From a bacterium (lineage in GTDB: Bacteria > JAMCPX01): a stretch of DNA of 53,029 bases. The stretch covers positions 1-53,029 of the forward strand of contig JAJYUJ010000019.1 of the NCBI GenBank assembly GCA_021792615.1, written 5' to 3'. The stretch's first letter is position 1; the number at the start of each line of letters is the position of its first letter. Positions 1-7,364 of the stretch are shown here, piece after piece. A program made the position numbers and the translations under genes. The notes under the pieces were generated by a model. It worked only from the letters and a program-made list of their open reading frames with translations, did not search any database and was not told the DNA's origin.

Positions 1-1
1 C

Positions 2-94
2 CTATGGGAAAGAAAACCTATTGCTCAACTCAAGGAGTGCTTGTATGAAATTCGACAATTGTTTGACTTACGCTTCGAGATGAAGGAAACTTAA
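2..94 (+). CDS. 3' end of an unidentified gene (partial)
   Basis: An open frame enters from the left edge and ends at a TAA at 92-94, giving about 30 residues rich in charged and hydrophobic positions (…QLKECLYEIRQLFDLRF…). The family cannot be recognised from so short a tail. It lies just left of an insertion-sequence remnant on the other strand, so it could be the end of a chromosomal gene, part of another mobile element, or a chance frame. Confidence 0.25.
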   Translation, partial: LWERKPIAQLKECLYEIRQLFDLRFEMKET

Positions 95-246
95 ACTATC
101 AAATACACAATTTTCAGGGGTAGTCTCATCTGTCTCACAGACCTCCCCAGTATTCTCCCCGCATCTTTTACCTCTACCTTCCCATCCATTATCGCTGATA
201 TTACATTCGCTCTTTGTTTATCCTTCATTGTCATTGTTAGTATCAT
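91..246 (-). pseudogene. Truncated transposase N-terminus (ISNCY/IS1202-like)
   Basis: Read on the minus strand, an ATG at 246 preceded by a GGAGG ribosome site opens a 51-codon frame. The first ~41 residues (MTMKDKQRANVISAIMDGKV…, then a helix-turn-helix-like AGRILGRSVRQMR) resemble the N-terminus of IS1202/ISNCY-type transposases that bind the element end. After about position 124 the similarity stops and the frame ends at 91-93, so the catalytic integrase part is missing. This is a broken end-fragment. The family assignment is from memory of typical N-termini and is moderately sure. Confidence 0.5.
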
Positions 247-330
247 CCCTTCCTCCTGTCTTTATGACAGGATATACTACTGACATTTTCACGTGGTAGT
301 TAGAGATGACATTTTCACTTGGCTATCACA
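120..330 (-). mobile_element. Left-over end of an insertion sequence
   Basis: This stretch holds the truncated transposase start, a perfect leader hairpin (CCTGTC-TTTAT-GACAGG, 255-271) and, at the outer end, two 16-bp direct repeats TGACATTTTCAC[G/T]TGG at 281-296 and 307-322, which differ at one base and are 26 bp apart. Multiple copies of a TGACATTTTCAC-like end repeat in front of the transposase gene are typical of ISNCY/IS1202-like elements. The other end is absent, so the element is truncated near 120-124. The outer boundary (~322-330) is approximate. Confidence 0.5.
281..322. repeat. Two 16-bp direct repeats at an IS end
   Basis: TGACATTTTCACGTGG at 281-296 and TGACATTTTCACTTGG at 307-322 are identical except for one base. 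They are probably transposase-binding sites of the truncated element. Confidence 0.6.
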
Positions 331-346
331 TGTTGTTGTCAGAGAA

Positions 347-375
347 TTGACAAAATATAACAAATGGAGGATAAG
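347..375 (+). promoter_or_regulatory. Probable promoter of the Panacea/helicase operon
   Basis: There is a perfect -35 box TTGACA at 347-352 and, 17 bases on, a weak -10 GATAAG at 370-375 (shifted alternatives ATAAGA and TAAGAT). It lies immediately outside the IS end repeats and about 20 bp before the first start codon, leaving room for the strong GGGAGG ribosome site at 384-389. Confidence 0.4.
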
Positions 376-395
376 ATTAAAGAGGGAGGATGGTA

Positions 396-947
396 ATGAG
401 GTTTTGTTTTAACGAACTGAAATCAGCTCAAGCTGCATCGTTTCTTATATCTCTTCATGGCGGGAAATTAAACTATATGGTTCTCATAAAATTGTTGTAT
501 CTTGCCGATCGCCAAACCCTTCTGGAGCTTGGATATACCATCACAGGCGATAGCTTTGTGTCAATGCCCAAAGGTCCTGTGCTGAGTAGAATTTTGGATC
601 TTATTACCATGGGCAAGCACAAAGAACGCACTCCATGGTTCCGCTATATTTCCGAACCGAGGGATTATGAAGTCAAGCTTGCAGAGCGCGCTCCGGCAAA
701 GAGAGATGAATTGTCGAAGTATGAGACGAAGGTGTTACAGGAAATATATAAAAAATACGGTTCAATGGACAAATGGGATCTTGTAGAACTCATGCATACA
801 TTACCCGAGTGGGAAGACCCTAAAGGATCATCGCTCACTATAGATCCTCAGAACATACTCCGTCTTGAGGGTATATCGCCTGAAAAGATAGAGCAATTCA
901 TCAGCCATGCAGAAGAAATATGTTTTTTAGAGAACGATCCCGTGTGA
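396..947 (+). CDS. Panacea/SocA-like (DUF4065) protein, possible antitoxin
   Basis: This 183-residue protein has the hallmark early segment of the Panacea/SocA (DUF4065) domain: a helix, then KLNYMVLIKLLYLADRQ, then a GD(S)F..MPKGPVLS turn. In known systems this domain is a promiscuous antitoxin domain that neutralises diverse partner toxins, or (SocA) a proteolytic adaptor-dependent antitoxin. The ATG at 390 abuts the GGAGG box with no spacer, so the in-frame ATG at 396, six bases after GGGAGG, is the better start. The stop is one base before the next ATG (949), which indicates translational coupling and fits an antitoxin-first pair. The domain call is fairly sure. The antitoxin role is inferred from family and layout. 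Base composition is more A+T-rich than the metabolic genes downstream. Confidence 0.65.
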   Translation: MRFCFNELKSAQAASFLISLHGGKLNYMVLIKLLYLADRQTLLELGYTITGDSFVSMPKGPVLSRILDLITMGKHKERTPWFRYISEPRDYEVKLAERAPAKRDELSKYETKVLQEIYKKYGSMDKWDLVELMHTLPEWEDPKGSSLTIDPQNILRLEGISPEKIEQFISHAEEICFLENDPV

Positions 948-948
948 C

Positions 949-1329
949 ATGAAAACTGGAGATACCTGTGTTCTTAGACTTCCGAACAAAATTCCACATC
1001 TCTGGATTATAATCTCCGACCCAACTCCCAACAATGAAGTCGTTATAGTTAATGTAACCACCGCTGATTTATCAGTGGATACTTCCTGCACTATTAAGCG
1101 CGGCGATCATCCGTTTATCAAACATGAATCTGTGATAGCTTATCATTATGCACGGCTCATATCTGTTAATAAAATAACGGAGTGGAAAACCAAGCATTAT
1201 TACGAATCATGGACATCGGTTAAGTATCTTCTTTTAAAGAGGATCCAGCAGGGGGCCATTGACTCCGAATATACTCCACAAAAGATTCAGGGGATTATAA
1301 TTAAACAGATGAATAAACCTAAGAAATAA
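949..1329 (+). CDS. Small basic protein, candidate toxin partner
   Basis: This 126-residue protein has a beta-rich first half (HLWIIISDP..NNEVVIVNVTT, then GDHPFIKHESVIAYHYA) and a Lys/Arg-rich C-terminal tail. The start with a hydrophobic strand after a GD…L.LP.K…H.W segment recalls the small SH3-like barrel of PemK/MazF-type proteins, but I cannot confirm membership and see no proven catalytic set. It starts one base after the Panacea-type gene stops and ends 22 bp before the helicase gene, so all three are very likely co-transcribed. Its place directly behind an antitoxin-like gene is the main reason to suspect a toxin. It could instead be a helper subunit of the helicase system. Confidence 0.45.
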   Translation: MKTGDTCVLRLPNKIPHLWIIISDPTPNNEVVIVNVTTADLSVDTSCTIKRGDHPFIKHESVIAYHYARLISVNKITEWKTKHYYESWTSVKYLLLKRIQQGAIDSEYTPQKIQGIIIKQMNKPKK

Positions 1330-1351
1330 TTATTTAGGTTCTCATAAATTT

Positions 1352-4300
1352 ATGCCTACACACGATATTATAGATAATAGGAACGAAAAGCTGGTTGATC
1401 ACATCAATCGCATTCTTGGCTCCACGGAATCAGCGCGTTTTGCTGTGGGGTATTTCTTTCTCTCCGGACTGACAAGCATCGCGGAAAAGCTTGCCGGGGT
1501 GAAGGAATTGCGCCTTCTGATTGGCAATACAACCAACCGCGAAACTCTTGAGCAACTGGCAGAAGGCTACCGCAGGTTAGAGCTTGTTGCTGATGAGGTT
1601 GATAAGCAAGGTCATCCAAAGCGAGTAGAATTAAAGCCAATGAGTGAAAAGGTTGCCGATAATATCAGGGGATCAGTAGAGCTTATGGATCAAACCGATG
1701 AAAGTGAGACACTTGTCAAAACACTCGTGCAAATGATCGAAGAAAAGCGGCTTAAAGTAAAAATCTATACTAATGGTCGTCTTCACGCCAAAGCGTATAT
1801 TTTTGATTACGGGACAGTTTACGATCATTCCGGCAAAAAGATTGACAGGCACGAGAAAGGCATTGCAATAGTCGGTTCATCGAACCTTACACTGTCCGGA
1901 GTTACACATAATACTGAATTGAATGTTGTTGTGCAGGGCAATGACAATCATGCAGAGCTTGTTGGTTGGTTTGATACACTATGGAAAGAATCTCAAGATT
2001 TTGATGAGGCCTTGATGCATGAGATGAAACAGTCCTGGGCAATTGTGCCTGCGAAACCCTATGATATTTACATGAAGACCCTATATTCACTGATAAAAGA
2101 TCGCCTTGAGGGTGAAGAAGAAAAAGAAGTCTTATGGGACGATGAAATCATAAAGAAGCTTGCTGATTTCCAGAAAACGGCAGTGTTGCAGGCTATACAA
2201 ATCATTAAAGACAATGGCGGGGTATTTGTTTCTGATGTAGTCGGATTGGGAAAATCCTATATCGGCACAGCTATTATCAAACACTTTGAGAAAACAGAAC
2301 ATGCAAGACCTCTCATTATATGTCCTGCTCCATTAACTGATATGTGGGAAAGCTATAACGAGATGTACCAGATCAACGCACGTGTCCTTTCTTCCGGCTA
2401 TTTAAAAGAAGCCGAGAATGGAGCACTCAACTTTCTGCTGAATGATATCAAGTATAAAGATCGGGATTTTGTGCTTATCGATGAAAGCCATAACTTCAGA
2501 TACCCTGATACCCAACGATATAAAGTAATCCAGTCATTTTTATCTACAGGAAGGAGATGCTGTTTCCTCACAGCAACACCTCGTAATAAAAGTGCATGGG
2601 ACGTGTATCATCAGATTAAGCTTTTTCATCAGGACGACAAAACTACTCTGCCTATAGACCCTCCTGAATTGAAACAATACTTCCGGCTTATTGAAAAGGG
2701 TGAGAAAAGATTACAAGATTTGCTGTCAAATCTATTGATCCGTCGTACCCGTAATCATATTTTACGCTGGTACGGCCTTGACGCTAAAACACAGCTTCCT
2801 GTAGATCCATCAAAGTTTAAAGAATATATAGATGGGGATAAGAAGGCATACGTGCTTGTCGGCGGAAGACATCAATTTTTCCCGAAACGTGAACTCGAAA
2901 CAATAGAGTATAGTATTGAAGAAACATATCAGGGACTTTACAAAGAATTACGAGGGTATCTTGGTAAGGCACGGAAGAAACAAGCTGATAATTTACCAGC
3001 GGATGAACTAACTTATGCACGTTACGGTTTATGGCATTATGTAAACAAAGACAAACAAAAGCAGGAGCCATACACAAGCCTGCATAGGGCAGGAGCTAAC
3101 CTGCACGGTTTGATAAGGGTATTGTTATTTAAACGCTTTGAATCAAGTGTTTTTGCATTTAGAGAGACCGTCAATAGGTTGCTTACAATACATAACAGAT
3201 TTTTGAATGCGTTATCCAATAAGATTATTCCTGCGGGTGATGACGCCCAGGCGATTCTCTATGAACCGAATGATGAAGAAGAGCGCGATCTCATGGATGC
3301 CTTACGAAATGTTTCCGGAAAATATAGTGCCTCAGATTTTGATATAGAACGCCTGAAAGAGCACATTGATCAAGATATTAAATTGTTTAGAAAAATCCTT
3401 CAATTGGTTGAACCTATCACTCCAGAAAAAGACGCTAAGCTGCAGACTCTGATAAAACGATTGAATGAAAAACCGCTCCTCGATGGCAAAAGATTAATTT
3501 TTACACAGTATGCTGATACAGCACGATATCTTTTTGAAAATCTAAACAAAGACCATAAAAGTGACATAGACGTTATATACAGCGGTGATAAGAGCAAGGC
3601 CCGCATTGTTGGCAGATTTGCACCAAAAGCTAATCCAGAATATAAGTTTCAAACTGGAGAGACTGAACTAAACACAGTTGTAGCAACTGATATATTGGCA
3701 GAAGGCTTAAATCTTCAAGATTGCAATAAGATTATCAATTATGACTTACATTGGAATCCTGTACGCCTGATCCAAAGGTTTGGCCGTATAGATCGAATCG
3801 GCAGTGAGTATGACGAGGTATATGGATTTAACTTTTTACCGGAAACCGGCATAGAACGTAATTTGGGTCTGCGTGAAAAGCTCCGGAACCGTATTCAGGA
3901 GATCCACGATACAATAGGAGAGGATGCCGCAATTCTTGACAGTAGCGAACAGATTAATGAGGAAGCGATGTATGCAATCTATGAAAAACGTGGAAGCCAA
4001 TTGAGTCTGTTCGAAGATGAGAAAGAAGAATTTATAGATCTTAATGAAGCAGAAGAAATAATGAGGCAACTACGTAAAGAAAATCCAGCAGAATATGAAC
4101 GTATTGCAAATCTCCGCGATGGCATACGTGCTTCAAAATCTTCAACGCTTGCAGGACTATATGTTTTTTGTGAAGCTTCATATCCAAATCAAGAGCATAC
4201 AAAAGGCTATCAACAATTATTTCTGTTAGATGAGAAAGGAAACATTGTATCTAAAGAAATATCCCATATTCTTAGTGCAATTAAGTGTACACCTGATACA

Positions 4301-4708
4301 GCCGGGGATGCCATACCAAAAGATTATAATACCGCAATTATGCGGATTAAACACCAGTTCACAGAAGAAGTTAAACATCGTCAATCCGAGTTTAAGCATT
4401 CACTATCATTAACACAGGGGCAAAGGTACATACTTAGAGAGCTGAGGATTATTTTTGAAGCAACTACAGATGAAGATGAAAAAGCTCAAATAAATATCCT
4501 TGAAAAAGCATTTCGCCGATCACTTCCACCTGCACTTAATAAAGAATTAAATAGAGTCAGACGCAATGGGATAACAGGAGAAAATTTATTGAAACTATTG
4601 ACTGATCTCTACCATCAATACAATATGCGAAATTGGTTTGACCGACAAACCTTGCAGCTTGAAGACCATCCGATACCACGGATTATATGCAGCGAAAAGC
4701 TGACTTAA
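1352..4708 (+). CDS. PLD-nuclease/SNF2-helicase fusion, probable phage defence
   Basis: This 1118-residue protein has two parts. Residues ~1-215 form a phospholipase-D-like nuclease domain with one HxKx4D motif (H145, K147, D152) and a GSSNLT motif at 175-180. Residues ~260-860 form a superfamily-2 SNF2-type ATPase: a Walker A-like VGLGKS (K301), a DESH box at 377-380, a motif III-like LTATP, and the C-terminal lobe with TDILAEGLN and QRFGRIDRIG (808-817). The rest (~870-1118) is charged and helical with no recognised fold. PLD plus SNF2 proteins are known from anti-phage and restriction-like systems (for example the separate DrmC and DrmD proteins of DISARM), so DNA translocation coupled to cleavage is a fair inference. 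With a single HKD motif it should act as a dimer. It closes the operon that starts at 396. The exact defence family is unknown to me. Confidence 0.75.
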   Translation: MPTHDIIDNRNEKLVDHINRILGSTESARFAVGYFFLSGLTSIAEKLAGVKELRLLIGNTTNRETLEQLAEGYRRLELVADEVDKQGHPKRVELKPMSEKVADNIRGSVELMDQTDESETLVKTLVQMIEEKRLKVKIYTNGRLHAKAYIFDYGTVYDHSGKKIDRHEKGIAIVGSSNLTLSGVTHNTELNVVVQGNDNHAELVGWFDTLWKESQDFDEALMHEMKQSWAIVPAKPYDIYMKTLYSLIKDRLEGEEEKEVLWDDEIIKKLADFQKTAVLQAIQIIKDNGGVFVSDVVGLGKSYIGTAIIKHFEKTEHARPLIICPAPLTDMWESYNEMYQINARVLSSGYLKEAENGALNFLLNDIKYKDRDFVLIDESHNFRYPDTQRYKVIQSFLSTGRRCCFLTATPRNKSAWDVYHQIKLFHQDDKTTLPIDPPELKQYFRLIEKGEKRLQDLLSNLLIRRTRNHILRWYGLDAKTQLPVDPSKFKEYIDGDKKAYVLVGGRHQFFPKRELETIEYSIEETYQGLYKELRGYLGKARKKQADNLPADELTYARYGLWHYVNKDKQKQEPYTSLHRAGANLHGLIRVLLFKRFESSVFAFRETVNRLLTIHNRFLNALSNKIIPAGDDAQAILYEPNDEEERDLMDALRNVSGKYSASDFDIERLKEHIDQDIKLFRKILQLVEPITPEKDAKLQTLIKRLNEKPLLDGKRLIFTQYADTARYLFENLNKDHKSDIDVIYSGDKSKARIVGRFAPKANPEYKFQTGETELNTVVATDILAEGLNLQDCNKIINYDLHWNPVRLIQRFGRIDRIGSEYDEVYGFNFLPETGIERNLGLREKLRNRIQEIHDTIGEDAAILDSSEQINEEAMYAIYEKRGSQLSLFEDEKEEFIDLNEAEEIMRQLRKENPAEYERIANLRDGIRASKSSTLAGLYVFCEASYPNQEHTKGYQQLFLLDEKGNIVSKEISHILSAIKCTPDTAGDAIPKDYNTAIMRIKHQFTEEVKHRQSEFKHSLSLTQGQRYILRELRIIFEATTDEDEKAQINILEKAFRRSLPPALNKELNRVRRNGITGENLLKLLTDLYHQYNMRNWFDRQTLQLEDHPIPRIICSEKLT

Positions 4709-4791
4709 AAGAGTTGTTACACCAATCCACATACCTTAACCTGCTGTTTTCCTGTATGCGTTACGAAAAAAAGAATCAAAGAAGCACAAAA

Positions 4792-4825
4792 AAGACCAGA
4801 AAAGCACCAATAGATTTTTGGTCTT
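4792..4825 (-). terminator. Terminator-like hairpin after the SRPBCC gene
   Basis: On the minus strand AAGACCA (4825-4819) pairs with TGGTCTT (4798-4792) around a 20-base loop and runs straight into TTTTTG. The stem begins within the stop codon of the SRPBCC gene. It probably ends minus-strand transcripts and sits between two convergent transcription units. Confidence 0.45.
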
Positions 4826-5480
4826 ACCGCTTGCCTTCCCCATCCACCCACTTTTGCATGGCTTTTGTGTAGACGAGGGCGGATGAGGTCGAGATCGCGG
4901 TATTCAGCACAGGTTGTTTCTCCAGCATATATTTTATCAGGAACCCGAGCGAGCTTATATCGGTGTAGACCCTGTAGAACCCGATGGTTTTGTTCCCATT
5001 GTCTATGGGAATGAGCTTCCATGAACCATCTACCGTATCGAGGTTGCCCGCTATCCTCGTCCAGGTAATGCTACGGGGAGGATCAAGCACCTGTTCCAGG
5101 GTATAGTCGGCATGCTCCGAGAGAATGGAAAATTTAAACTCGACTTTATAGCTTACGTCCCAGACATTCCCTTTTTTCCGTAAGACCTTTACCTCCGTTG
5201 TCTGAGGGATGTTGCCGGCGTAGTGCGAATAATCGGTTATTGTCGAGAACACTTCGGCAATGGGGGCATTGAACAGCGTCACAGCGGTTACAAACTGCGG
5301 CTGGTCAGGCCGGGTATTGTCCAGGAAGATCAGCTCACCTTTCTGGAGTAATTTCTGTAATACCCCGGGCGAGGCCGCTGCAAATTGTTCAATGGTTGAC
5401 GGACTGTCCCCCGCATGCGCTGCAGGAATGCAGAGAAACACCAGGGATATGGCAACCACGGCGGTGATCAGCTGTCGCAT
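4824..5480 (-). CDS. Exported SRPBCC (START-like) domain protein
   Basis: This 218-residue protein has a clear signal peptide: MRQLITAVVAISLVFLCIPA followed by AHA-G, so it is likely cleaved and periplasmic. The mature part fits the SRPBCC/START-like ligand-binding fold of the polyketide-cyclase/coenzyme-Q-binding type, with VTLFNAPIAEVFSTITDYSHYAG, then alternating strands and a long amphipathic C-terminal helix. The start at 5480 is chosen because AAGGAGGGCTT lies just upstream, whereas an upstream in-frame ATG at 5603 lacks a signal sequence and a ribosome site. It is the last gene of the minus-strand thiolase/DUF35 cluster but is separated by 169 bp holding a repeat, so it may be transcribed independently. 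The ligand is unknown; a hydrophobic acyl or aromatic compound is plausible. Confidence 0.65.
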   Translation of the reverse strand: MRQLITAVVAISLVFLCIPAAHAGDSPSTIEQFAAASPGVLQKLLQKGELIFLDNTRPDQPQFVTAVTLFNAPIAEVFSTITDYSHYAGNIPQTTEVKVLRKKGNVWDVSYKVEFKFSILSEHADYTLEQVLDPPRSITWTRIAGNLDTVDGSWKLIPIDNGNKTIGFYRVYTDISSLGFLIKYMLEKQPVLNTAISTSSALVYTKAMQKWVDGEGKR

Positions 5481-5510
5481 AAGCCCTCCTTGTAATAAAC
5501 CATTTTTAGT

Positions 5511-5589
5511 TATTCCCCCGAATGCGGGAATACGGACATTGCAGAAGTAAGAATAAAGGCCCGGATTCCGCATCCCGTGCACAATGACA
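5511..5589. repeat. Dispersed intergenic repeat, copy 1
   Basis: The stretch has a perfect 7-bp inverted repeat TATTCCC/GGGAATA (5511-5517 and 5526-5532), then a 27-bp segment at 5563-5589 that matches 13794-13820 at 23 of 27 positions, in the same orientation. ATTCCC…GGGAAT ends are common in small intergenic palindromic elements of many bacteria (Neisseria dRS3-like). Confidence 0.55.
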
Positions 5590-5649
5590 GAAATATGGTG
5601 CACGGTTCATTCCTGAACATACCGCGCAGAACTCACTCCACGGACATCC

Positions 5650-6105
5650 TCATTTCTCCGTCAACTGGAAGTGCGACAGGTCTGCGAGTGCCCCTTGTGT
5701 TACATCCTTCCAGACCGCTTTGACCCTCATGCCCTCTTTGATGCTGCGCCAATCCGTCCAGCCTTCGAGTACCCCCATAAGGAAGGAATGTGTACCGTCG
5801 AGTTTTACGGTGCAGGTAATATAGGGATGCTCGACTATGGTGCCTTTTACGTCGGCAAGGTTGACGGTGAATGCATCGAGCGTGCCTTCCTGGCTCACTT
5901 CGACAACCTGATCAATATCTCTAAAACACTTTCTGCAATACGTGGGGCCCGGCACATACACCGTCCCGCATTGAGGGCATTTTCTTCCGAGTATTTTTTT
6001 GTCCTTTAATCCCTTTACAAACAGGTCAAGGGCGTCTGATTCAATCTTCCACTGATAAGCCGTTAAATCCCATGTATTTTCTATTATCCTTGTTTCCTGA
6101 GCCAT
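5650..6105 (-). CDS. Zn-ribbon/OB-fold acyl-CoA-binding protein (DUF35)
   Basis: This 151-residue protein has the DUF35 layout: an N-terminal helix, a rubredoxin-like zinc ribbon with C43-x2-C46 and C57-x2-C60 (CPQCG…YCRKC), then an OB-fold beta barrel ending in VKAVWKDVTQG. Proteins of this family bind the CoA part of substrates and form obligate complexes with thiolase-superfamily partners (archaeal acetoacetyl-CoA thiolase/HMG-CoA synthase complexes, BbsA-BbsB of the benzylsuccinate pathway). It lies 9 bp after the stop of the 415-residue thiolase-fold gene and is therefore its likely partner. A paralogue sits at the other end of the same operon. Confidence 0.8.
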   Translation of the reverse strand: MAQETRIIENTWDLTAYQWKIESDALDLFVKGLKDKKILGRKCPQCGTVYVPGPTYCRKCFRDIDQVVEVSQEGTLDAFTVNLADVKGTIVEHPYITCTVKLDGTHSFLMGVLEGWTDWRSIKEGMRVKAVWKDVTQGALADLSHFQLTEK

Positions 6106-6114
6106 ACTACCTCC

Positions 6115-7362
6115 TTATTTCTTTACCGGTGTCCTGCCGAGTACGGTCACTGTAACGAACTGGAACAGTCCTCCCCAGCCGTGAGCAACCACGTTTTCGA
6201 TCTTTCTTTGTACCTGGTGTCCTCCCTCTGCAAGACCCATGACCTGTAACGCCGCCTCCCCGACCCTTACCATCGCCGAGGCACCTATTGCATTGGTACT
6301 GGTAACCCCACCCGACGGGTTGAGCGGGAGTTCACCGTCTATTGCGAATGCTCCTTTATCAAGCATCTCCGGAGATTTGCCTTCGTCAACCAGGCCAAGC
6401 CGTTCGGGCCACATGAGATCCTGATGTGAAAAACCGGAATATACCTCTGCCACCTGAATGTCTTTCCGCGGGTCCTTTATTCCGGCCATGGAGTATACCT
6501 TTTTTGCAACGACCTTGCACATGTACTGCTCGGCAGGATCGGTAATCTGGCCTTCGATGATATTACCTGTTGTTGCATCCGATGCGCCCGAGCCGAGTCC
6601 CTTGACCCATGCTACCCTGTCTGTGATACCGAATTTCTTTGCCTTTTCTTCGGATACAAGGATCATCGCTATGGCACCGCAGGACGTCGGGCAGGTATGT
6701 CCGTACCTCAAGGGGTATGAAATGATCGGCGTCTTTGCGATGTCCGCCTCCGTGCATCCTGGCTGCTGGAGATGGGCATAGGGGTTTTTAGCCGCATTCG
6801 ACCGCATCATTGCCGCAACCCGGTCGATGTGTTCGATGCCTGCATGTGCCTTCGTAAGGTAGGACATTGCCTGAAATGCCGCACCGCCGGTCGAACCGCC
6901 GCCTCCGAGTCCTGCTACCCCCCTGTCCTCGCTCATATCCGGACCGAAATTAAACAAAGAAAAAGCCTCGGGCAGGAGTATTCCCATGAGTCCTACCTGT
7001 GCGTCCCCTTCATCATGCTTTTCCCAGCCTATGGCCATAACGACGTCGTACATGCCCGATGCAACATGGTAATAAGCTGCCTGGTAAACCGATGCCCCGG
7101 TCGATCCGCCGGTTGCAACCCTCATAACAGGTTTTTTTGATCCGCCGAAATGATCGCTTGCCCAGAGGTGCGGCTGATTTATGCCTTCGAATGTGTGCAT
7201 ATTACCGACGACGTACGCCTCTATCTGGTCATGCTTGAGCTTCGTTTTGCCGATCGCGGTGTCAACCGCCGGCTGAATGAGCTCCGGTATATTGATATCA
7301 GGCCTCTTGCTTACAAACCTGCCATTATAACCGACACTGATAATTGCTACATTTCTTTTCAT
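6115..7362 (-). CDS. Thiolase-fold protein without the usual Cys nucleophile
   Basis: This 415-residue protein has the thiolase/SCP2-thiolase two-half fold: an N-terminal domain with the nucleophile loop, a middle CPTSCGAIAMIL segment, and a C-terminal half with EVYSGFSHQDL, NPSGG (348-352) and an HGWGG loop (394-398). Where thiolases carry the acyl-accepting cysteine (VExACASG-type loop) this protein reads RVATGGSTGA (81-90), and where the GHP histidine is expected it reads TNAIGAS (356-362). Both classical catalytic residues therefore seem replaced. It follows the 382-residue homologue by 2 bp and precedes a DUF35 gene, so the four proteins probably form a complex. It may cleave or form C-C bonds by a variant chemistry, or have a structural or CoA-binding role. 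An acyl-CoA substrate is inferred, not shown. Confidence 0.7.
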   Translation of the reverse strand: MKRNVAIISVGYNGRFVSKRPDINIPELIQPAVDTAIGKTKLKHDQIEAYVVGNMHTFEGINQPHLWASDHFGGSKKPVMRVATGGSTGASVYQAAYYHVASGMYDVVMAIGWEKHDEGDAQVGLMGILLPEAFSLFNFGPDMSEDRGVAGLGGGGSTGGAAFQAMSYLTKAHAGIEHIDRVAAMMRSNAAKNPYAHLQQPGCTEADIAKTPIISYPLRYGHTCPTSCGAIAMILVSEEKAKKFGITDRVAWVKGLGSGASDATTGNIIEGQITDPAEQYMCKVVAKKVYSMAGIKDPRKDIQVAEVYSGFSHQDLMWPERLGLVDEGKSPEMLDKGAFAIDGELPLNPSGGVTSTNAIGASAMVRVGEAALQVMGLAEGGHQVQRKIENVVAHGWGGLFQFVTVTVLGRTPVKK

Positions 7363-7364
7363 GC

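Noticed and set aside
103-118. ACAATTTTCAGGGG as the second IS end
   Set aside because: It only loosely resembles the TGACATTTTCACnTGG repeats, in direct rather than inverted orientation; insufficient to call an IS terminus.
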